Source: an uncultured Kangiella sp.
GTDB lineage: Bacteria; Pseudomonadota; Gammaproteobacteria; Enterobacterales; DSM-103792
Assembly: GCA_946481205.1 (NCBI GenBank)
Contig: CAMLNB010000119.1
Location: 1 to 10,906, forward strand
Direction of reading: 5' to 3'
Length of the DNA: 10,906 nt
The notes beneath the pieces are model-generated. The model was not told where the DNA came from. It saw nothing but the letters and a program-made list of their open reading frames with translations, and did no database searches. This document shows, one piece after another, positions 1-5,201 of the stretch (positions are counted from its first letter, which is position 1; every line of letters begins with the position of its first letter). The position numbers and the translations under genes are program-made.

Positions 1-989
1 AAGCTGGTGCCGGCGTAGTTGGCTTCGTAGCCGAGCACGCGGTCGAGTTCGAGCGGGTGACCGACCGATTCGTGCGTGGTCAGGTACATATGCTCTGGCG
101 ACAGCACCAGATCGTACTTGCCAGCTTCGACCGATTTGGCGGTCAGTTTTTCTTTGGCCTGACGACCGGCCGCGCGGGCATCCTCAATGATGTCGTAGCT
201 GTTCTTGTACAACGTCGTGACACCGCCAGCGGCTTGAATCTTGTCTTCGGCCTTGCCGTCGAGCCACTCATAACCACGACCGACCGGCGCACCCAGCGAT
301 TGCCGCGAACGGAATTTGCCCGTGGTTTTGTCAACAGCGGTAGCGAAGAACGGCACCCAGAGACGGTGCACGTCTTGATCGATGTACGAGCCGTCGGTCG
401 AGGCGAAATATTTCTGCTGGTTGACTTGGAACATGACCGACTGGATGAAGCTGGCGCCGGCATCGAGGCTGGCCTTGTTGGCGGCGATCAGCAAATCGGC
501 TTTTTCTTTGACCGGCACATTGCGCCAGTCTTTGACGAACGGTGTTTTCCAGCTGACTTCACCGACACCTTTAACGGCGGCGAGTCGTACCGGCTCGGTC
601 AGCAAGCGACTGTTGGCCTTGGCGATGGCAACGGCCTGATGCGCGGCGGCGGCAATCGCGTCCTTGGTCAGTGAATTGGTCGCTGCAAAGCCGTAGCAGC
701 CGTTGGCGACCACGCGCACGCCAGCACCGAGCGATTCGGTGTTGACGACGTTTTCGACGTTCAAATCGCGCGTCGTAATGAATTGGTTCAGGTAGCGACC
801 AATACGCACATCGCAGTACGAGGCACCAGCCTTGGTCGCGGCATTGAGCGCCGCATCGGCCAGTTCTTTCTTGAAAGCGACAGCCATCGGCGCTTTGAGT
901 TCTTCGGCCGCCACTGCTCGGCCCATAACCGGCACAACCATCGTGCCGACACCGATACCGGTGATTTTCAGAAATTCGCGTCGTTCCAT
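1..989 (-). CDS. Tat-exported TldD-family metalloprotease, copy A (C-terminus cut by window edge)
   Basis: The reading frame runs from an ATG at 989-987 to the left edge, giving 329 residues with no stop. A twin-arginine signal (ERREFLK, then a hydrophobic stretch and AVAAEE) predicts Tat export. The TldD zinc motif HESVGH (HExxxH) lies at residues 306-311, followed by HPLELDR. TldD-family proteins are zinc metalloproteases acting on unfolded peptides; E. coli TldD works with TldE/PmbA, but in the cytoplasm, so an exported form must have another substrate. The start is supported by AGGAG six bases upstream and by the identical start context of the neighbouring paralogue. By manual alignment about 281 of 329 residues match that neighbour (roughly 85%), with scattered synonymous differences, which points to an old duplication under selection. 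If the lengths agree, about 216 C-terminal residues, including the likely Cys zinc ligand, lie outside the window. Confidence 0.93.
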   Translation of the reverse strand, partial: MERREFLKITGIGVGTMVVPVMGRAVAAEELKAPMAVAFKKELADAALNAATKAGASYCDVRIGRYLNQFITTRDLNVENVVNTESLGAGVRVVANGCYGFAATNSLTKDAIAAAAHQAVAIAKANSRLLTEPVRLAAVKGVGEVSWKTPFVKDWRNVPVKEKADLLIAANKASLDAGASFIQSVMFQVNQQKYFASTDGSYIDQDVHRLWVPFFATAVDKTTGKFRSRQSLGAPVGRGYEWLDGKAEDKIQAAGGVTTLYKNSYDIIEDARAAGRQAKEKLTAKSVEAGKYDLVLSPEHMYLTTHESVGHPLELDRVLGYEANYAGTS

Positions 990-995
990 TCTTGT

Positions 996-1000
996 CTCCT
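996..1000 (-). promoter_or_regulatory. Ribosome binding site of tldD-like copy A
   Basis: On the minus strand this reads AGGAG, six bases before the ATG at 989-987. It fixes the start of copy A. Its first three bases are also the end of one arm of the inverted repeat 998-1007 / 1062-1071. Confidence 0.75.
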
Positions 1001-1071
1001 GGCACCCGATGGGTTTGTTCTACTGCGCACTGGTTCAGTACAGCTGGGTTCTACTACACCTGGGTGCCGGG
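998..1071 (-). promoter_or_regulatory. Long-range inverted repeat in the copy A leader, overlapping its ribosome binding site
   Basis: Plus-strand arms CCTGGCACCC (998-1007) and GGGTGCCGGG (1062-1071) are complementary except for one position; the uninterrupted core is 7 bp. In the minus-strand transcript the 3' arm is GGGTGCCAGG, and its last three bases are the start of the AGGAG ribosome binding site. The 54-base loop holds the tandem repeat. If folded, the stem could limit ribosome access to copy A. The base pairing is seen directly; the regulatory role is inference. Confidence 0.35.
1017..1063. repeat. Three-unit degenerate tandem repeat, 15-16 bp period
   Basis: Three back-to-back units begin with GTTC at 1017, 1033 and 1048: GTTCTACTGCGCACTG, GTTCAGTACAGCTGG and GTTCTACTACACCTGG. 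Units 1 and 3 share GTTCTACT; units 2 and 3 share the CTGG end. The repeat lies wholly between genes, inside the loop of the inverted repeat. It might be a cluster of binding sites or a slippage product; the sequence does not tell which. Confidence 0.5.
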
Positions 1072-1164
1072 TAAGCTAGCACCGCCGGTCAGCCGAGCTT
1101 TCCGACGAGACGTTTGCATTTGTTACCAAGTTTGTCTGGCGCTTGAGATCTGGCCCTACCAGCC

Positions 1165-2799
1165 TCAACCGAGCTTGCGCGCCGTGTTGATGACGTTGAT
1201 GCCATCAAAACGCACGGTTGATGAGCCGTGCGATACCGCGCTGACCTGACTGGGCTGGCCTTTGCCGTCAAAAAACGAACCGCCCATGCGCCAGTCGCGC
1301 TCATCGCAAATGGCCGTACAGGCATTCCAAAACTCGAGCGTATTGGCCTGATAGGCGACGTCCTCGAGCATATTGGTAATTTTCCCATCTTTGATTTCAT
1401 AGAACAGCTGACCGCCGAACTGGAAGTTGTAGCGCTGCTGATCAATCGAATAGGAACCTCGACCGAGGATGTAAATGCCCTTTTTGACGTCCTTGACCAT
1501 TTCGTCCGGGGTCAGGCGCTCTTTACCCGGGGCCAGCGACACGTTCGGCATGCGCTGGAACTGCACACTGCTCCACGAGTCGGCATAGCTGCAGCCCTGC
1601 GAGTCTTTCTCGCCGATCATATGCACCTGATCCCGGGTGGCTTGGTAATTGACCAAGATGCCGTCCTTGACCAGATCCCAGCGCTTGCACGGCACGCCTT
1701 CATCGTCATAGGCCACGGCGCCGAGCGAGCCGGGTTCGGTTTTGTCGGCATAGAAATTGACGATCTTCGAACCGTATTGAAATTTCTTGCTCTGCCACTT
1801 GTCGAGCGTGGCAAAACTGGTGCCGGCGTAATTGGCTTCGTAGCCCAGCACCCGATCCAGCTCGAGCGGATGCCCGACCGATTCGTGGGTGGTCAGGAAC
1901 AAATGTTCCGGCGACAGCACCAGATCGTATTTGCCGGGCTCAACTGATTTGGCGGTCAGCTTCTCTTTGGCCTGACGGCCGGCCGCGCGCGCATCTTCGA
2001 TGATGTCGTAGCTATTTTTGTACAGCGTGGTGATACCGCCCGCGGCCTGGATCTTGTCTTCGGCCTTGGCATCGAGCCATTCGTAACCGCGGCCCACCGG
2101 TGAACCCAGTGCTTGCCGCGAGCGGAATTTGCCGGTGGTTTTGTCAACCGCGGTCGCGGTAAATGGTGTCCAAATCCGGTGAATGTCCTGATCGATGTAG
2201 GAGCCATCGGTCGAGGCAAAATACTTCTGCTGATTGATCTGGAAAATTTGCGAACGCATGAAACTGGCGCCAGCGTCGATACCGGCTTTGTTGGCTGCCA
2301 GCAGCAACTCCACTTTCTCTTTGACGGGAATCAGTCGCCAGTCTTTGACGATCGGCGTCTTCCAGCTGACTTCGCCGACGCCTTTGACCGCTGCCAGCCG
2401 TACCGGCTCCAACTGCAAGCGGCTATTGGCCTTGGCGATCGCGACGGCCTGCACAGCGGCGGCAGCCAGGGCATCTTTGCTGAGCACATTGGTGGCGACA
2501 AAACCATAGCAGCCGTTGGCGACAACCCGGACACCGGCGCCGATCGATTCGGCATTGGTGATGTCCTCGACATTCAGATCGCGCGTGGTGATGAATTGAT
2601 TCAGATACCGACCGATGCGGACATCACAATAGCTGGCGCCGGCTTTGGTCGCCGCGTTGAGCGCGGCATCGGCCAGTTCTTTCTTGAAAGCCACAGCCAT
2701 CGGCGCCTGCAACTGCTCGGCGGCGATCGACTGGCCGACCGGCAACAACATTGCGCCGGCACCGATACCGGTAAATTTCAGGAAATCACGTCGTTCCAC
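1165..2799 (-). CDS. Tat-exported TldD-family metalloprotease, copy B (complete)
   Basis: This gene encodes 544 residues, longer than E. coli TldD (about 480) because of the export signal and insertions. The N-terminus carries a twin-arginine motif (ERRDFLK), a hydrophobic stretch and SIAAEQ, predicting Tat export. The metal motif HESVGH sits at residues 305-310. A Cys near residue 498 (AICDERD), followed by a GQP segment, lines up by eye with the third zinc ligand of E. coli TldD, so the protein looks catalytically complete. The start codon is GTG at 2799-2797, chosen because GAGGAG lies six bases upstream and because the Tat motif begins here as in copy A; a nearby upstream ATG is out of frame. 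The stop is TGA at 1167-1165. Copy A follows after 175 bases on the same strand. Substrate unknown; periplasmic peptide degradation or processing is the reasonable inference. Confidence 0.95.
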   Translation of the reverse strand: MERRDFLKFTGIGAGAMLLPVGQSIAAEQLQAPMAVAFKKELADAALNAATKAGASYCDVRIGRYLNQFITTRDLNVEDITNAESIGAGVRVVANGCYGFVATNVLSKDALAAAAVQAVAIAKANSRLQLEPVRLAAVKGVGEVSWKTPIVKDWRLIPVKEKVELLLAANKAGIDAGASFMRSQIFQINQQKYFASTDGSYIDQDIHRIWTPFTATAVDKTTGKFRSRQALGSPVGRGYEWLDAKAEDKIQAAGGITTLYKNSYDIIEDARAAGRQAKEKLTAKSVEPGKYDLVLSPEHLFLTTHESVGHPLELDRVLGYEANYAGTSFATLDKWQSKKFQYGSKIVNFYADKTEPGSLGAVAYDDEGVPCKRWDLVKDGILVNYQATRDQVHMIGEKDSQGCSYADSWSSVQFQRMPNVSLAPGKERLTPDEMVKDVKKGIYILGRGSYSIDQQRYNFQFGGQLFYEIKDGKITNMLEDVAYQANTLEFWNACTAICDERDWRMGGSFFDGKGQPSQVSAVSHGSSTVRFDGINVINTARKLG

Positions 2800-2805
2800 G
2801 GCAAG

Positions 2806-2811
2806 CTCCTC
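2806..2811 (-). promoter_or_regulatory. Ribosome binding site deciding a GTG start for tldD-like copy B
   Basis: On the minus strand this reads GAGGAG, six bases before the GTG at 2799-2797. With the Tat motif directly downstream it decides the start of copy B. The nearest upstream ATG is 23 bases away and in another frame. Confidence 0.8.
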
Positions 2812-2870
2812 AACGTTGACATCACGGCGGCTGGCGCCCCTCGTGAACGGCTGTTAGGGTAAGAGGCAGC

Positions 2871-2889
2871 GATTGGCTGATCGGCAATC
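2871..2889. promoter_or_regulatory. Imperfect inverted repeat in the divergent tldD / MAPEG promoter region
   Basis: GATTGGC and GGCAATC flank a 5-base spacer (TGATC); the 7-base arms pair at six of seven positions. It lies between the divergent starts at 2799 (-) and 2951 (+), where an operator would be expected. I could not place convincing promoters on either strand of this 151-base gap. An operator role is inference from position and symmetry only. Confidence 0.25.
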
Positions 2890-2950
2890 AGCGAACGCTC
2901 GTATCGAGAGCCGTCGACAATGCCGCAAAACCTTGGTGGAGAGCAAGTCA

Positions 2951-3346
2951 ATGACCATTGCTTATAGCTGCGTACTGCTCGCGGTGCTGCTGCCTTATCT
3001 CTGGGTGGGCTATGCCAAATTCAGCAGCCGTGGCTACAACAATCGTGCACCGCGGCCATTTCTGGCCAAACTGGAGGGCCGGCAAGCCCGGGCGAACTGG
3101 GCGCATCTGAATGCTTTCGAAGCACTGCCACCGTTCATTGCCGCCGTGCTGTTTGCTCAGCTGAGCGGTGTCGGCACTGAACTCATCAATGGTCTGGCGT
3201 TGCATTTCATTTTCTGGCGCCTGGCCCATGGCGTGACTTATATCGCCGACAAACCGCTGGCCCGTTCGATCAGCTGGGCCTTGGCGCTGCTGACCGTGAT
3301 CGCGTTGTTCGTACTGGCTATCAGTAAGAGCGCCGCCGCTTACTGA
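2951..3346 (+). CDS. MAPEG-family integral membrane protein
   Basis: The product is 131 residues, the usual size for short bacterial MAPEG proteins. Hydrophobic stretches near residues 3-22, 58-75, 78-96 and 106-125 predict four membrane helices. The conserved segment after the first helix, with R-A-N-W-A-H-L-N-A-F-E-A-L-P (residues 47-60), matches the MAPEG signature RxxxAxxNxxExxP. Eukaryotic members include microsomal glutathione transferases and leukotriene C4 synthase; the role of the small bacterial ones is mostly unknown, so no reaction is assigned. The ATG at 2951 is preferred over upstream alternative codons because GGAGAG lies about seven bases before it and the membrane protein begins there. 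It is divergent from tldD-like copy B, and its stop overlaps the stop of the convergent RDD gene. Confidence 0.88.
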   Translation: MTIAYSCVLLAVLLPYLWVGYAKFSSRGYNNRAPRPFLAKLEGRQARANWAHLNAFEALPPFIAAVLFAQLSGVGTELINGLALHFIFWRLAHGVTYIADKPLARSISWALALLTVIALFVLAISKSAAAY

Positions 3347-4293
3347 CGCCGATCATCAACCACCACCGTGAAGGCGATCTGATCATGGATCGCCTGCCGG
3401 TTGGCATCCCAGTACACCTGGGCAAAACCAAGCAGGCCCGTGGCGAAACCGGCGGCATAACCGCCGTAACGATTGAAGCTTTCCCAGACGGTGATCGGCT
3501 TGCCGTTGAGCTTCATCACGCGCAAACCAAACATCCGCTTGCCAAGGGTCTGACCGCCTAACCAGGCTGTCAGCAGTGAAAAATAAACCGCGCCCCAGCC
3601 AAAACCGAAACCGATATCGTCGAGCAGCTGCTGACCCGTTTCGAGCACGCTGAACACTTCCTGCTCTTCTTTCAACACGGCATTTTCAGCGCGCAGCGCT
3701 TTCACTTCCAACTCCAGTGGCGACAGCGTCGGCGCAGCTATCGCGGCTTCAACCGCTTGCTCGGCGACTTCCTTTTGTTTTTTGCGCGGCGGATCGTCAT
3801 CAAACAACCAGTCGAAGGCCATCAGCGCTGCCCAGCCAATGAAAAACGCCATCATGATTGCAGGCAGTTTGCCAACGCTGGCCAGCTGGCCGTTACCTTC
3901 GCCGTTTTGCCGCTTGCGCTTGTTGATCATCTGGTAGCTCATCACCGCCAACGCAACCGCCAGCAGAAAACTGCTGGCCTGACTGAGCATGCCGACGATC
4001 GCTCCATCGATCACCCAGGCCCAGATTCGCGCCTGCGGTTTGGCCAGCGGCTTGCCAAGCATTTCCGGCGCAACAAAAAACGCTTCCGGCGTGACCCGGT
4101 CACGCGGGTCGGCCGTGGCGGCACCGGCCTGTGCGCTGGCGCGCGACGTTGATTGGGTTGGGCTGACGGTTTGTGCGGGCGTCACCGCAGGAATCAGCGT
4201 GGTGCCGTGCTTGTCGCCTTGCTGAGCGCCGTTCGCTTGCGCGTCGTTGCGATTCGCGTCGTTGCCTTGGGGGTCGTTGGTTTGCGGGTTCAT
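3340..4293 (-). CDS. RDD-family membrane protein with long Asn/Gln/Ala-rich tail and inserted coiled coil
   Basis: The product is 317 residues, about twice a minimal RDD protein. Residues 1-60 are low-complexity, rich in N, Q, A, D and T. The RDD core begins at QARIWAWVIDG (R89, D96), enters a first membrane segment at 91-119 and a second at 143-163. A charged stretch at 171-222 has heptad-like leucines (LELEVKALRAENAVLKEE) and looks like a coiled coil. Two more membrane segments follow (about 228-246 and 276-295), with the typical GQTLGKRMFGLRVM motif between them and RQAIHDQIA near the end. RDD proteins have been linked to transport and membrane roles, but function here is unassigned. The ATG at 4293 is chosen because AGGA lies seven bases upstream. 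The gene lies downstream of ompA-like, separated by a strong terminator. Confidence 0.88.
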   Translation of the reverse strand: MNPQTNDPQGNDANRNDAQANGAQQGDKHGTTLIPAVTPAQTVSPTQSTSRASAQAGAATADPRDRVTPEAFFVAPEMLGKPLAKPQARIWAWVIDGAIVGMLSQASSFLLAVALAVMSYQMINKRKRQNGEGNGQLASVGKLPAIMMAFFIGWAALMAFDWLFDDDPPRKKQKEVAEQAVEAAIAAPTLSPLELEVKALRAENAVLKEEQEVFSVLETGQQLLDDIGFGFGWGAVYFSLLTAWLGGQTLGKRMFGLRVMKLNGKPITVWESFNRYGGYAAGFATGLLGFAQVYWDANRQAIHDQIAFTVVVDDRRQ

Positions 4294-4345
4294 GACGAAG
4301 TCCTGCAAATGTCAGCTGCGGAAACTGGCTGGCATCATCGGCAAT

Positions 4346-4375
4346 AAAAAAGGCGACCGCAAGGGTCGCCTTTTT
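4346..4375 (-). terminator. Intrinsic terminator after the OmpA-like lipoprotein gene
   Basis: A perfect 7-bp GC-rich stem (GGCGACC at 4352-4358, GGTCGCC at 4364-4370) with loop GCAAG is flanked by an A-run at 4346-4351 and a T-run at 4371-4375. Read on the minus strand it ends in six Ts, 14 bases past the ompA-like stop. The A/T flanks would let it act on both strands. It separates ompA-like from the RDD gene, whose start is only about 50 bases further on. Confidence 0.92.
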
Positions 4376-4388
4376 CGCTACTGACAAC

Positions 4389-5042
4389 TCAGTTCTGTTG
4401 CATCGGCACCAGATCCAGTTCGACCCGGCGGTTGGCCGAGCGACCCGATTCGGTTTTGTTGTCGGCAATCGGCATGCTGCTGCCGTAACCGCGCGCCGAC
4501 AGACGCTCACTCGCCACGCCCTGCGAGCGCAGGTAATTGGCGACGCTTTGCGCACGCTGCTGCGACAAGGTCTGGTTGTAATCGGCCTTGCCGGTGCTGT
4601 CGGTGTGGCCCGAAACCATCAGCGTGGTGTCGTCAAATTCGGCCAGCACTTTCGATACAGAACCCAGCACCGGATAGAAATCATCCTTAATCGCCGACTG
4701 GTTGGTCGGGAACGTGATATTGCCCGGCATCACCAACTTGATCTCATTGCCGATGCGCTGCACGCGCACGCCAGTGCCTTCGAGTTCCTGGCGCAGCTTG
4801 GCTTCCTGGGTGTCCATGTAGACACCGACGCCAGCGCCAATCAAACCGCAACCGGCGGCGTATTTCAGCGCGGTTTCACGGTCTTTGCGGCTGCCAAGCG
4901 CCGCGCAAACGGCAGCGGAGATACCGCCGTATTTGACCGCTTTGCTGGCTTGTTTTTCACCAGTATACGGGTTGACAGTACAGCCGTTCAGCAGCAGGGC
5001 GCCGCAAGCAGCGGCAGTCAGAAGCGTCAGTTTGAATTTCAT
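4389..5042 (-). CDS. OmpA-family outer membrane lipoprotein (YiaD-like)
   Basis: The product is 217 residues, close to E. coli YiaD in length and layout. A short signal peptide ends in a lipobox (LNG before Cys21); Thr at +2 fits sorting to the outer membrane. A small glycine-rich region (about residues 60-75, CGLIGAGVGVYMD) is followed by an OmpA C-terminal domain (about 105-217). That domain contains NITFPTNQSAI, GHTDSTG, the NQTLSQQRAQSV helix and SGRSANRRVEL, the expected peptidoglycan-binding features. The likely role is to anchor the outer membrane to peptidoglycan. The ATG at 5042 is preceded by GAGAGGA about eight bases upstream. A strong terminator follows the stop. A TACAAT box lies about 100 bases upstream of the start. 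Confidence 0.95.
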   Translation of the reverse strand: MKFKLTLLTAAACGALLLNGCTVNPYTGEKQASKAVKYGGISAAVCAALGSRKDRETALKYAAGCGLIGAGVGVYMDTQEAKLRQELEGTGVRVQRIGNEIKLVMPGNITFPTNQSAIKDDFYPVLGSVSKVLAEFDDTTLMVSGHTDSTGKADYNQTLSQQRAQSVANYLRSQGVASERLSARGYGSSMPIADNKTESGRSANRRVELDLVPMQQN

Positions 5043-5104
5043 CGCGGCTATCCTCTCACTATGAATTTTTCCGGCAGGTTACCGATGGCCCGGTGCCACA
5101 ACCC

Positions 5105-5118
5105 GCCGGTCGACCGGC
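5105..5118. repeat. Perfect 14-bp palindrome upstream of the ompA-like gene
   Basis: GCCGGTCGACCGGC reads the same on both strands. It lies 63 bases upstream of the ompA-like start and between that start and the candidate -10 box at 5140-5145, so it would fall in the 5' leader. A related CGGTCGGCCGG follows at 5125-5135. It could be a protein-binding site; a hairpin is possible only with a shortened stem because there is no spacer. Confidence 0.45.
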
Positions 5119-5139
5119 AGTCTCGGTCGGCCGGGGTGA

Positions 5140-5145
5140 ATTGTA
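5140..5145 (-). promoter_or_regulatory. Candidate -10 box for the ompA-like gene
   Basis: On the minus strand this reads TACAAT, five of six matches to the sigma-70 -10 consensus. It would start transcription near 5133 and give a leader of about 90 bases. No good -35 box lies 16-18 bases upstream, so this is only a candidate. Confidence 0.35.
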
Positions 5146-5201
5146 GCTGAATCCCCCCGCCATCCCGCGACCTGCCACTCAATTTGCCGGTGCAATCCGT
5201 T

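Larger units (their letters stand above)
990..1164. other. 175-base intergenic leader between the two tldD-like genes
   Basis: This gap separates the stop of copy B from the start of copy A. It contains a three-unit degenerate tandem repeat (1017-1063), a long-range inverted repeat (998-1007 with 1062-1071) and the ribosome binding site of copy A. I see no intrinsic terminator with a T-tract and no clear sigma-70 promoter, so whether copy A is co-transcribed with copy B is undecided from sequence. Confidence 0.6.

Noticed and set aside
992..1249. Plus-strand small frame over the tldD intergenic region
   Set aside because: It runs antisense into the copy B 3' end, has no convincing ribosome binding site and shows no recognisable composition or motif.
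1089..1445. Minus-strand frame of 118 codons ending in the gap between the tldD copies, considered as a small substrate or RiPP precursor for TldD
   Set aside because: Most of it lies inside copy B in another frame, it has no ribosome binding site or leader/core pattern, and the translation looks like a shadow.
1..1947. Recent gene conversion between the tldD copies, suspected from the near-identical protein stretches
   Set aside because: Nucleotide comparison of matching segments shows differences spread over synonymous sites, which fits an old duplication under purifying selection.
2816..2821. Perfect TTGACA on the plus strand upstream of the MAPEG gene
   Set aside because: No -10-like hexamer lies 16-18 bases downstream, and the sequence there is GC-rich (CCTCGT).
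2873..2950. Longer N-terminus for the MAPEG protein from an upstream non-ATG codon
   Set aside because: The added residues are charged and unlike MAPEG N-termini, while the ATG at 2951 has a good ribosome binding site and begins the first membrane helix.
4398..5150. Long plus-strand frame opposite the ompA-like gene
   Set aside because: The opposite strand encodes a clear OmpA-family lipoprotein with lipobox and terminator; the plus-strand translation is low-information and shadow-like.
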